Shown here: piece by piece, positions 7,083-15,655 of the stretch
Layout: every line of letters starts with the position of its first letter
Numbering within the stretch: position 1 is the first letter of the stretch
From: Chryseobacterium paludis
Lineage (GTDB): Bacteria > Bacteroidota > Bacteroidia > Flavobacteriales > Weeksellaceae
Length of the DNA: 64,000 nt
Assembly (NCBI RefSeq): GCF_025403485.1
Contig: NZ_CP099966.1
Location: forward strand, 1,178,001 to 1,242,000
Direction of reading: 5' to 3'
Made by a program: the position numbers and the translations under genes
Notes under the pieces: generated by a model
Told to the model about the DNA's origin: nothing
The model's input: the letters and a program-made list of their open reading frames with translations, nothing else
The model's database searches: none

Positions 7083-9480
7083 GTTTGCAAAAAAAGCGCA
7101 GGAAATTACTGCGAGAATCCTGTTAAACGGAATGTTTCGTGAACTTGGAAATGGAAAATTCTACGAAGGGGTTCCAAAATATGATACACTTACAGCTAAA
7201 GCACTCCAAAACAGTAATTATCCATTATACCTAAGATTCGACTTAAAGAAAAGCGAACTATTTTTGTTTGCTCCTGTTTCTTACCGCTCTGAAAGTTCTT
7301 TCCATGATTATGGATCTCCAGTATGGGCTGTTGATCATAAAAACCAAAAGATTTTTGAAGTGGATCTGGATCAGCTGACTGCATTTGTATATAAAGAATT
7401 CTCAGAAAGCTTTAACGAAAAAGGATTTGATCAGTTCATTGATAGAATTCACAGCAGTTTAAAAAATATGGAATTGACCATCGCTGCCAATTCACAAAAT
7501 GCTGAAGCATTAACCTATTCTTTTTTAGAATCTGAACAACAGCTTCCAATAGGTCATAACCTGCACCCTTTTACAAAATCCAGAATGGGTTTTTCAGAAG
7601 AAGAGCAACTTCATTATGGTCCTGAATTCGGTAAAGCGATCCAGCTTGACTATTTTTTGATCGATAAATACAGTGTACGGGAAAATTCTGTCCTGGAAAT
7701 GTCATGTAAAGAGTTATTGGAGAGCATCGTTTCATTACCTGAAAATATTGAAAAAGAATATCTGACAGATGGCGAGGTACTTTCTGATTTTTATATCGTT
7801 CCATGCCACCCCTGGGAAGTACAGTATCTTCTGTTATCACAGGAGGGTAAAGAAATGGTACAACTCCGAAAACTAATTCCTATCGGAGCATTAGGAGATG
7901 AATTCTATTCTACATCTTCTATAAGAACTCTTTACAACCTGGATAGTGCCTGGATGCCTAAGTTCTCTTTGCATGTTCTGATGACAGGGTCTATAAGAAT
8001 AAATAGTTTTAAAGATCTTAAAAGAGGTTACGCTTCTTCTTTATGGTGGAAGACCGTAGCTCATTCTTTTGAGAAAAACTTCAGTCATTTTAAATTATTA
8101 TTGGAACCTGCTTCATTAGGGGTACATCATAACGGAAAAAATATAGAAAGTCTAAACTTATTACTCCGTGAAAATACCTTTAAACCAAAGGACAAAGTAT
8201 TATTACTGGCAAGGCTATGTCAGGATGAACCTGCCGATGAATCCAGCTTTGTACAACGTTTTTTCAAAGATGTTGCAGATTGTCTGGAGACTACCAAGGA
8301 AGAAGCTATCAGCGTTTGGTTTGAGGCTTATATCAAGCTTCTTATTGCGCCTTTAAACCACCTTTACAGTCAATATGGCATGGCTCCTGAAGCCCATCAG
8401 CAGAATTTACTGATTGGATTGAATGATAATCTATTGCCTGAAACTCTTTTTGTAAGAGACGGACAAGGGTATCTGTTGAGAGAAAGCGCAAGAGACCAAT
8501 ACCAGGATCTTTTAAAAGATCATATTGAAATTGAAGAACTTTTTATCAGAGATGAAAGACTTCTTGATATTATTTCACATCATCTTTTGGTAAGTAATTT
8601 ATCTGCACTGATTACATCATTGGGTAAAACAGGATGGGTAAAAGAAAGAGATCTTATCGATAAGGTTTATAAGGAATTTGTAAAGCTGAATCATGAAGAT
8701 CCATCTGATATCACCCGCTATGCATTAACAAATCGCTATTGGGGAACAAAAGCCAATTTACAATCAGCCATTCTTGATATGGATGGTGGCATCAATGCTT
8801 CTTCTCTTTCATACGCCAGAGTACCCAATCTGCTTCATAAGCACTTCTTTTCAGATCAGCTGATTAATCCGAAAGGAAAAGAGGTTTTCTTCAGACGCTA
8901 TTTTGAGAAAGAAGATGTTACCATTACCATGCGTCCGATTGATCTTGATGAGGATCTTGAAATGCTTCATGAATGGTTCAACCGTGAACATGCAGTAAAA
9001 GTATGGCAAATGAACTGGCCGATTGATGAACTGGAAACCTATTACCGTCTGATGTTACCAAGCGAGGAAGGACACAGTTATATCGTATTAAGCAATGGCG
9101 AACCTTCATGTAATATTGAAGTATATTGGCCATGCAGAGACATAGTAGGAGATTACTATGAAGTACTTCCTACAGATTATGGAACACACCAGTTCATAGC
9201 CCCTACAGATCCTAAAAAGAAATATGTCTCTCCTTCCACACAATCGATGGTTGATTACGTATTTGCTCAATCAGAGGTAGGAAAAATGGTTGGTGAAGGT
9301 TCTGTAGATTCTCTGGCGTCGATGATGAATAAAGCACATGTAGGTTTTAAAGTCGAGAAAGTTATTGAAATGCCTCATAAAAAGGCCAACCTTAATTTCT
9401 GCTACAGAGAATGGTACTGGGAAAAATTCCCTCAAAACAAAGATGTACAAATCAATGCAACAATCACTGAAAATGAATAA
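7054..9480 (+). CDS. IucA/IucC siderophore synthetase fused to a GNAT hydroxylamine acyltransferase
   Basis: An 808-residue bifunctional protein. Residues ~1-600 are an NIS synthetase: 'IGHNLHPFTKSRMGFS' (ATP-binding region), 'IVPCHPWEVQYLL' (HPWE/Q signature) and 'STSSIRTLYNL'. It would adenylate citrate or a citrate half-amide and form an amide with a diamine. Residues ~620-808 are an IucB/RhbD-like GNAT domain ('MRPIDLDEDLEMLHEWFN', 'EVYWPCRDIVGDYY', 'REWYWEKFPQ'), which acylates N-hydroxy-diamine to a hydroxamate. In rhizobactin- and aerobactin-type loci these are usually separate proteins. Start chosen because it overlaps the decarboxylase end and opens directly into the family. The acyl donor (acetyl, succinyl or fumaryl) is not readable. 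Confidence 0.88.
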   Translation: MEKTLEQQTKFAKKAQEITARILLNGMFRELGNGKFYEGVPKYDTLTAKALQNSNYPLYLRFDLKKSELFLFAPVSYRSESSFHDYGSPVWAVDHKNQKIFEVDLDQLTAFVYKEFSESFNEKGFDQFIDRIHSSLKNMELTIAANSQNAEALTYSFLESEQQLPIGHNLHPFTKSRMGFSEEEQLHYGPEFGKAIQLDYFLIDKYSVRENSVLEMSCKELLESIVSLPENIEKEYLTDGEVLSDFYIVPCHPWEVQYLLLSQEGKEMVQLRKLIPIGALGDEFYSTSSIRTLYNLDSAWMPKFSLHVLMTGSIRINSFKDLKRGYASSLWWKTVAHSFEKNFSHFKLLLEPASLGVHHNGKNIESLNLLLRENTFKPKDKVLLLARLCQDEPADESSFVQRFFKDVADCLETTKEEAISVWFEAYIKLLIAPLNHLYSQYGMAPEAHQQNLLIGLNDNLLPETLFVRDGQGYLLRESARDQYQDLLKDHIEIEELFIRDERLLDIISHHLLVSNLSALITSLGKTGWVKERDLIDKVYKEFVKLNHEDPSDITRYALTNRYWGTKANLQSAILDMDGGINASSLSYARVPNLLHKHFFSDQLINPKGKEVFFRRYFEKEDVTITMRPIDLDEDLEMLHEWFNREHAVKVWQMNWPIDELETYYRLMLPSEEGHSYIVLSNGEPSCNIEVYWPCRDIVGDYYEVLPTDYGTHQFIAPTDPKKKYVSPSTQSMVDYVFAQSEVGKMVGEGSVDSLASMMNKAHVGFKVEKVIEMPHKKANLNFCYREWYWEKFPQNKDVQINATITENE

Positions 9481-10792
9481 CGAAACAATATATAATGTAA
9501 TTGGAATAGGTATCGGACCTTTCAATCTGGGTCTTGCCGCTTTATCCAATCCAATTTCTGAATTAAAAACACTTTTCCTTGACCAGAGAGACGGTTTCGA
9601 CTGGCATCCGGGGTTGATGATCGATCATGTAACGCTTCAGACGCCTTTTTTATGCGACTGTGTATCCATGGCCGATCCTACGAATCCTTTAAGTCTCCTG
9701 AATTACCTTAAAGAAACGAACAGGCTTTATAAATTCTTTATCAGGGAAGATTTCTTCATCCCTCGTAAGGAATATAACCGTTACTGCCAATGGGTGGTGA
9801 GCCAGTTACCGCAGTGTCGTTTTTCAACACAGGTAGTGGATATTATATATGAAGATGGACTTTATCTCATCACAACAGTTCATACCAAAACTAAAGAAGC
9901 GGTAGTTTATAAAGCAGAAAGACTGATCCTTGGAACAGGAACACAGCCACATATTCCTTCGTTTATTCCAAAAGAAGATTCACGCATCCTTCATACCAGT
10001 TCTTATTTATACCGAAAAGAGGAACTTTTGGCAAAAGGAAAAAAAATAGCTGTGATAGGTTCAGGACAAAGTGCAGCAGAGGTTTTCTATGACCTGCTTC
10101 AGAGCCGTAACGAAAATACAGAACTAGGTTGGTATTCCCGACCAGATCGATTCTTTCCAATGGAATATGCTAAACTAACCTTAGAGCTAACCTCTCCTGA
10201 CTATGTAGATTATTTTTACGGCAGGGATGAAGCAGCAAGAAAATCAATTTTAAGCAAGCAACAGGCTCAGTTTAAAGGCATCAATTATGACCTGATCAAT
10301 CAGATCTATGATTTCATTTATGACCTGAACATTGATAATGCTGATCCAAAGCTCACGATTATTCCAAACAGTCAGCTGGATAGGGTAGATAACAGCAGTC
10401 CGGATCGTCTTACCCTTGAATTTACACAGAAAGAACAAGGGATTCCTTACGAACAGGAAGCTGATTATATCGTAATAGGAACAGGATATCGTTATCAAGA
10501 GCCTTCATTCCTAAAGAATATTGAATCTAGAATTAAAAGAGATTCATCTGGTTTATACGCTGTCAACAGAAATTATTCTATAGATCATAATGGTGGTGAA
10601 ATTTATGTACTTCATGCAGAAGTTCATACTCACAGCTATATTTCTACGGATCTTGGAATGGCTGCATACCGAAATTCTTACATCATCAACGATATTCTCG
10701 GAAGAGAATATTACAAAGTCGAAAAGAAAATCGCTTTTCAGGATTTTGACGTCGAAAAATATTCTACTATACCCACAACTGCCACTATTTAA
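9473..10792 (+). CDS. lysine/diamine N6-hydroxylase (IucD/RhbE-type flavin monooxygenase)
   Basis: The start is at 9473, overlapping the previous stop by 8 nt; an in-frame ATG at 9365 lies inside the GNAT domain and would add 36 unrelated residues. The resulting 439 residues equal the usual length. Motifs are in order: FAD site 'VIGIGIGPFNLGLA' at residue ~9; 'FLCDCVSMADPTNP' substrate region; NADPH site 'IAVIGSGQSAAEVFYDLL'; and C-terminal 'GTGYRYQEPSFL' (the FATGY-like motif). The enzyme hydroxylates the terminal amine of lysine or a diamine using O2, FADH2 and NADPH, giving the N-hydroxy group that becomes a hydroxamate. With a decarboxylase upstream, the substrate is probably (hydroxy)cadaverine. 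Confidence 0.9.
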   Translation: MNNETIYNVIGIGIGPFNLGLAALSNPISELKTLFLDQRDGFDWHPGLMIDHVTLQTPFLCDCVSMADPTNPLSLLNYLKETNRLYKFFIREDFFIPRKEYNRYCQWVVSQLPQCRFSTQVVDIIYEDGLYLITTVHTKTKEAVVYKAERLILGTGTQPHIPSFIPKEDSRILHTSSYLYRKEELLAKGKKIAVIGSGQSAAEVFYDLLQSRNENTELGWYSRPDRFFPMEYAKLTLELTSPDYVDYFYGRDEAARKSILSKQQAQFKGINYDLINQIYDFIYDLNIDNADPKLTIIPNSQLDRVDNSSPDRLTLEFTQKEQGIPYEQEADYIVIGTGYRYQEPSFLKNIESRIKRDSSGLYAVNRNYSIDHNGGEIYVLHAEVHTHSYISTDLGMAAYRNSYIINDILGREYYKVEKKIAFQDFDVEKYSTIPTTATI

Positions 10793-10800
10793 TACTTATT

Positions 10801-12615
10801 ATGAACAACACATTAAACAATACAATAATCAGCCAGGAAAACTGGAAGCAAGCTAACAGAGATCTTATGGCTAAGACCATTGCAGAATTAATGCATGAAG
10901 AACTCTTAAAACCAACAGCCGATTTTGAAGATGAAAAAGGATATACTGTATTCAGACTTGAAACAGGAAATGAAAATATAGTTTACAGTTTCCGTGGCCA
11001 GGAAAGACTTATGGATTACTGGTTTATTGATAAAAACAGCATTAAAAGACATGAAAACGGGAATGTAAGTTCGTCAATCGATGTTCCTCAGTTCTTTTTG
11101 GAAATGCAGCCAGTATTCGATCTTGATTCCAATACGTTAGCAAGATATACAGAAGAGCTTTTACATACTTTATACTGTGATGCACTGATCCTTGAAAAAG
11201 GAGTAATGTCCTCAAAAGATTTAGCTGAAGCCGGTTATCAGGTTATAGAGCACCATATGAAAGGACATCCATGGGTGATCGTTAACAAAAGCCGTCTGGG
11301 TTTTTCTCCTACGGATCTACAAACTTACTCTCCTGAAGCTGATCAGCCTTTAAAAGTTCTATGGTTTGCTGCACATCAGGACAGATCGAGTTTCCAGGCT
11401 TTGGAAAACATTCAAAAAGAAGAGTTCTACCGTTCAGAAGTCGGTCATGAACTGTATGAAAGCTTTAAGCAAAAACTTTCTGAAAGTGGAAAATCAATTA
11501 GTGACTTTAATCTTATTCCTGTACACCCCTGGCAATGGGAAAATAAATTAAAGATCCATTATGCAGGTGATATCGCAAACGGACTTCTTATTCCTCTGGG
11601 AGAAGGTAATGATGAATACAGTGCACAGCAAAGTATTCGTACTTTATTCAATACTAAAAATCCTGAGAAAAGATATTTAAAGACAGCAGTATCTATTTTG
11701 AGTACAGGAAACATCCGTGGACTTTCCCCTAAACAGATGAAAATTGCACCTTCTATTACAGACTGGGTAAAAGGATTGATCAAAGATGATACATATTTAG
11801 CAGATAAGGGAACTATATTCCTGGGAGAAGAAGCAGCAACTACTTATTTACATCCACAATATGGAGCTATTCAGAATGTTCCTTATCAGTATAATGAATT
11901 CCTGGGTGCTTTATGGCGTGAAAGTGCATCTAATTATTTAAAAGGAGATGAAGAAATGGTAACCATGGCTTCTTTGCTGTACGTAGATGAGGAAGGAAAT
12001 TCACTGGTAGAAGCATTTGCTAAAAAAGCGGGAATAAGTATTGAAGAATGGATAACCCTTTATCTTGATGCTTATCTTACTCCATTACTTCATATCTATT
12101 ATACCCATTCTTTATGTGTTACCCCTCATGGAGAGAATATCATGGTAGTACTGAAAAATGGACTTCCACAAAGAATCGTGATCAAAGATTTTGTAGATGA
12201 TATTGTTTTAACTACAGAAGCAAGAGAAAAATTACCGGATCATCTGGCAGATGGATTGATCCAGTCTTCAAATAAAGAGAATATTCCGTTATTTATTCTT
12301 CTGGGTGTGTTTGATGCTTTCTTCAGATATTTATCGGATGCCCTGCACACGCATTCAGACTTTAAAGAAAATCAATTCTGGACCCTTGTTCACGAATGTA
12401 TTGAAAGCTATAAAAATGACAATCCTCATTTGCAGGAACGTTACGAAAAATATGATCTTTATGTTCCAACATTCAAAAGATTCTATATCAACAGCCTGCG
12501 TTTAAAAAATAACGGATACAGTGAAAATAAGGCATTTGCTATTCCAAAGAAAGATGGAGCACTACCAAATCCACTGTATCAGATAGCGAATAAAAATTCT
12601 GTCGCGGCAATATGA
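10801..12615 (+). CDS. IucA/IucC family siderophore synthetase
   Basis: A 604-residue stand-alone NIS synthetase. 'EHHMKGHPWVIVNKSRLGFS' gives the N-terminal GHP motif (the [GK]HP...K.R.G pattern of the ATP site), 'LIPVHPWQWENKL' the HPWQ signature, and 'SAQQSIRTLFNTKNP' the conserved SxRT. The C-terminal ferric-iron-reductase-like/FhuF-type region 'YTHSLCVTPHGENIMVVL' holds the conserved HGEN. This second synthetase probably adds the second arm to the citrate half-amide made by the fused enzyme, or closes or esterifies the product. It follows the monooxygenase after 8 nt and overlaps the MATE gene by 4 nt (ATGA). Confidence 0.9.
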   Translation: MNNTLNNTIISQENWKQANRDLMAKTIAELMHEELLKPTADFEDEKGYTVFRLETGNENIVYSFRGQERLMDYWFIDKNSIKRHENGNVSSSIDVPQFFLEMQPVFDLDSNTLARYTEELLHTLYCDALILEKGVMSSKDLAEAGYQVIEHHMKGHPWVIVNKSRLGFSPTDLQTYSPEADQPLKVLWFAAHQDRSSFQALENIQKEEFYRSEVGHELYESFKQKLSESGKSISDFNLIPVHPWQWENKLKIHYAGDIANGLLIPLGEGNDEYSAQQSIRTLFNTKNPEKRYLKTAVSILSTGNIRGLSPKQMKIAPSITDWVKGLIKDDTYLADKGTIFLGEEAATTYLHPQYGAIQNVPYQYNEFLGALWRESASNYLKGDEEMVTMASLLYVDEEGNSLVEAFAKKAGISIEEWITLYLDAYLTPLLHIYYTHSLCVTPHGENIMVVLKNGLPQRIVIKDFVDDIVLTTEAREKLPDHLADGLIQSSNKENIPLFILLGVFDAFFRYLSDALHTHSDFKENQFWTLVHECIESYKNDNPHLQERYEKYDLYVPTFKRFYINSLRLKNNGYSENKAFAIPKKDGALPNPLYQIANKNSVAAI

Positions 12616-14015
12616 GAAAGTTTCTGCATCTTGTAAAAGATGGTTCTGTATTTGCGTATGGAGCATTAGCCGGGAAAAAAACCGAACTGACAACCGGAAG
12701 CATCAACCGTTCTATCTTTAGCCTGGCCATTCCCATGGTCATGGAGCTTGTAATGGAATCTCTTTTTGTCAGTATCAATCTTTTAATTATTGCCAGGCTA
12801 GGAGATAAGGTCCTTGGGCTTGTAGGGATCACAGATAACTACATCAATTTTGCTAATGCTATTGCCATTGGCCTTGGTATCGCTGCTGCAACATTAACAG
12901 CAAGGAGAGCCGGAGAAAAAGACAGAGAAGGCATGAGCAGAACCGCTCATTATATCATATTATTAGCAGCAGCTTTCGCATTGTTAATAGGTGGGTTATC
13001 TTTTATTTTTGCATCCGATATCATCAGTTTTCTTGGAATTAAACCCAATAGTGTTGACCATGGATTACTTTTTTCCCAGCTCGTATTTTTAAGTATTGGC
13101 CTGGTTATCCTGCGTCTTTCTATTAATGGACTTTTCAGGGGAGCCGGTGATGCAGCTCTTGCGATGAAATCCCTTTGGCTTTGTCATATCTCCAGTATGG
13201 TATTCGCAGTGATTTTTGTTTTTGGAATTGGTTTTATTCCCGCTTCCGGATTGATGGGGTTAGCTTATGCTACCGTTTTATCCCGACTATTAGCTGTTTT
13301 GTACCAATTCTTTATTCTTCTTACAGGCAAAACCAGTATCAATATTCTGGTAAAGTTTCACTTTGATGTGCCTTTAATAAAGAAAATACTAAAAATCACC
13401 TTTGGCGGACTGGTGCAGTACATTATTCCTGCTTCCAGCTGGCTGATCATGGTTAAAATTATAGCTACTTTCGGGACAACTGCTCTCGCAGGCTACATCA
13501 TTGCCCAAAGGATTGCTTCCGTAGCGACAATGCCCGCCTGGGGAATAGGAAACGCTGCAGGAATTCTTACAGGACAGAATTTAGGAGCTGGAAATCCGGA
13601 CCGTGCAGAAAAAACGGTGTGGAGAGCTGGAGGGATCAATATGACTTACCTGGTGGCAGTTGCCTTATTCTGGCAGTTTGCAGCAGAGTATGTGGTAACA
13701 TTCTTCACTTCCGAAACTGAAGTCGCACGATATGCAATACAGTACATCCACGTGGTTTCTATGGCTTATTTATTACTTGGCTTTACAATGGTGATCAGCC
13801 GTGCTCTAAATGCAGCCGGCAATATTATGCAGGTAACGCTGCTGTATATGATCATGTTCTATGTTATTCAGCTTCCTTTAGCTTATCTCCTTGGAGTAAG
13901 ACTTCACTGGGAACTGAAAGGAATATTTACAGCAATCGTTTCTTCAGAAATCGTATTGGCTGTATTATTCTTATTGATCTTCAAAAATGGTAAATGGAAA
14001 ACTATAAAAATTTAA
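12612..14015 (+). CDS. MATE family efflux transporter, probable siderophore exporter
   Basis: A 467-residue, 12-TM protein. The opening 'LTTGSINRSIFSLAIPMVME' and the repeated halves ('GLFRGAGDAALAMK' in the N-half and 'RALNAAGNIMQVT' in the C-half) are the standard MATE signatures. MATE proteins export organic compounds using Na+ or H+ gradients. Translational coupling to the NIS synthetase (4-nt overlap) and its place inside the biosynthetic operon argue that it secretes the finished siderophore across the inner membrane. The first ~20 residues ('MRKFLHLVKDGSVFAYGALAG') are hydrophilic and precede the conserved domain; an internal start is possible but lacks an obvious ATG. Confidence 0.88.
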   Translation: MRKFLHLVKDGSVFAYGALAGKKTELTTGSINRSIFSLAIPMVMELVMESLFVSINLLIIARLGDKVLGLVGITDNYINFANAIAIGLGIAAATLTARRAGEKDREGMSRTAHYIILLAAAFALLIGGLSFIFASDIISFLGIKPNSVDHGLLFSQLVFLSIGLVILRLSINGLFRGAGDAALAMKSLWLCHISSMVFAVIFVFGIGFIPASGLMGLAYATVLSRLLAVLYQFFILLTGKTSINILVKFHFDVPLIKKILKITFGGLVQYIIPASSWLIMVKIIATFGTTALAGYIIAQRIASVATMPAWGIGNAAGILTGQNLGAGNPDRAEKTVWRAGGINMTYLVAVALFWQFAAEYVVTFFTSETEVARYAIQYIHVVSMAYLLLGFTMVISRALNAAGNIMQVTLLYMIMFYVIQLPLAYLLGVRLHWELKGIFTAIVSSEIVLAVLFLLIFKNGKWKTIKI

Positions 14016-14016
14016 A

Positions 14017-14262
14017 ATGCACACAACAGACGAATTTTATGAAATAATTGCTTCAGCAATTGCGGTAAAGAAAGAAATGGTAGATGAAAATCTTACGTAT
14101 CAGGAAATCCCTGAATGGGATTCTATGTCTCACTTACTTATCGTAGAAGCATTGGAGCAGTTCTATCAGGTAAAGTTTGATTTTAATGACATTCTTGAAA
14201 TGGGAACGGTCGGTAAAATCCGTGAAAAAATGAAAAAATACGATGTACTCGTAGAAAACTAA
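14017..14262 (+). CDS. acyl carrier protein (phosphopantetheine-binding)
   Basis: An 81-residue acidic helical protein. The phosphopantetheine attachment site is S36 in 'IPEWDSMSHLLIVEALEQ' (DSM in place of the common DSL). Predicted helices lie around residues 3-18, 36-51 and 63-75, the normal ACP layout. It starts 1 nt after the MATE stop and ends 4 nt before an acyl-AMP ligase, so it almost certainly carries the acid that ligase activates. NIS loci normally need no carrier protein; its presence suggests the siderophore carries an extra acyl group, for example a fumaryl or fatty acyl decoration. The final acceptor is inference. Confidence 0.88.
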   Translation: MHTTDEFYEIIASAIAVKKEMVDENLTYQEIPEWDSMSHLLIVEALEQFYQVKFDFNDILEMGTVGKIREKMKKYDVLVEN

Positions 14263-14266
14263 GTAT

Positions 14267-15655
14267 ATGAAAATTTTAGAAAATGTAATTGCCAATAGAA
14301 GCCTCTCTTTCACGGAGGCTTCCAGCGGCAAAAGTGTCCCGATAGGAACACTATATCGGTCATTGGGTTTAAATCCTGTAGAAAAAGGATTGATCTTTTT
14401 ATACAATGACAATCAGCTGTCAAGTATTGAGGTTCTTCTCAATTTTTATGGTACAGCACATGCTATTGCAGTCTTAGGACAAAAACTGCATACAGATTTC
14501 AAAGACCGTCTGGAAACAGAGTATCGTCCGAAATACATCTTTGACCCATCAAGGGAAGAGGTTGAGGGATATGTTTTAAAGGAATTCTCAGAAACGGTAA
14601 AGATCTTTGTTAAAGAAGATTATAAACCCGAAGTTGCAATTCATCCTGACATCAAGATCCTCTTGAGTACCTCAGGAACAACAGGAGTTCCTAAACTGGT
14701 TAAGCTTTCTGATGAAAATCTTTATCAGAACGCATTGAGCATCCTTCAGTATATGCCCATTCTCGAAACTGATGTTGTCCCATTAAACGTACCGATTAAT
14801 TTCGTGTACGGATTTTCTATTTTTACCACCAACTGTATGCGTGCTGCGAAAATAGTATGTACAGATAAAGATATCATGCAGAAAGCATTCTGGGATGAAA
14901 TGGAAGAATATGGATACAGTACATTGGGTGGTGTTCCTTATCTATATGAAAATCTTAACAGAATAGGATTCTTTAGAAAAGACAGCAGCAGCCTGAGATA
15001 CATGACCCATACGGGAGGAGTGATTAATGGTGAATTGAGAAAGACCATTTTCAATTATTGCCAGGAGTTTGGAAAAGAATTCTACGCCCAATACGGACAG
15101 ACTGAAGCAGGTGGAAGAATGGCCTATCTTACAACAGAAGGCCTTCTTGAAGAGGAAACTTCTATTGGTACTCCAGTACAAGGTGGAAGTTTTCAGATCG
15201 ATGAAGAAACGGATGAACTTCTATTTCTTCACCCAAGTATTTGTGGCGGTTATGCCAACAAACTCGAAGACCTTTCTTCTTATGAACGACCTTCAGTTCT
15301 TCGTACAGGAGATACAGCAAAAAGAGGAAAGAATGGACTTTATTATATTACAGGAAGGATAAAAAGGATCATGAAGCTTTTCGGAATTCGTCTTAACCTG
15401 GATGAAGTTGAATTTATCCTTAAAAATGAACTGGAAGGAAATACGTTTGTATGTCTGAATTCTAACGACAAAAAGATCATTGTTCTTTATGACAACAATG
15501 AGATCGATCCTCAGATCATTACGGATACCATTAAGAATAAACTTCGTATCAATCCGCAGTACGTACGCACCGAACACATAGAATCATTCCCATTATCACA
15601 AAACGGCAAAATAAACTATCCACTGTTACAAAACTTACAGCATGAAAACATTTAG
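14267..15655 (+). CDS. AMP-dependent acyl-activating ligase (acyl-ACP synthetase-like)
   Basis: A 462-residue ANL-superfamily enzyme. Adenylation motifs: phosphate loop 'LLSTSGTTGVPKLVKLS', 'YAQYGQTEAGGRM', 'RTGDTAKRGKNGLYYITGR' and the hinge 'RIKRIMKLFGIRLNLDEVE'. The C-terminal catalytic lysine lies in 'FPLSQNGKINYPLL'. It activates a carboxylic acid as acyl-AMP and passes it to a thiol, here presumably the adjacent ACP. It is somewhat short (most are 500-550 residues) because the N-terminal subdomain is compact. The 14-nt overlap with the TonB receptor gene ties it to the siderophore operon. Substrate unknown; fumarate, succinate or a fatty acid would fit citrate-siderophore chemistry. Confidence 0.85.
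   Translation: MKILENVIANRSLSFTEASSGKSVPIGTLYRSLGLNPVEKGLIFLYNDNQLSSIEVLLNFYGTAHAIAVLGQKLHTDFKDRLETEYRPKYIFDPSREEVEGYVLKEFSETVKIFVKEDYKPEVAIHPDIKILLSTSGTTGVPKLVKLSDENLYQNALSILQYMPILETDVVPLNVPINFVYGFSIFTTNCMRAAKIVCTDKDIMQKAFWDEMEEYGYSTLGGVPYLYENLNRIGFFRKDSSSLRYMTHTGGVINGELRKTIFNYCQEFGKEFYAQYGQTEAGGRMAYLTTEGLLEEETSIGTPVQGGSFQIDEETDELLFLHPSICGGYANKLEDLSSYERPSVLRTGDTAKRGKNGLYYITGRIKRIMKLFGIRLNLDEVEFILKNELEGNTFVCLNSNDKKIIVLYDNNEIDPQIITDTIKNKLRINPQYVRTEHIESFPLSQNGKINYPLLQNLQHENI

Noticed and set aside
9365..9472. 36-codon N-terminal extension of the N-hydroxylase
   Set aside because: Lies wholly inside the GNAT domain frame of the previous gene and precedes the FAD motif; start at 9473 gives the family length.
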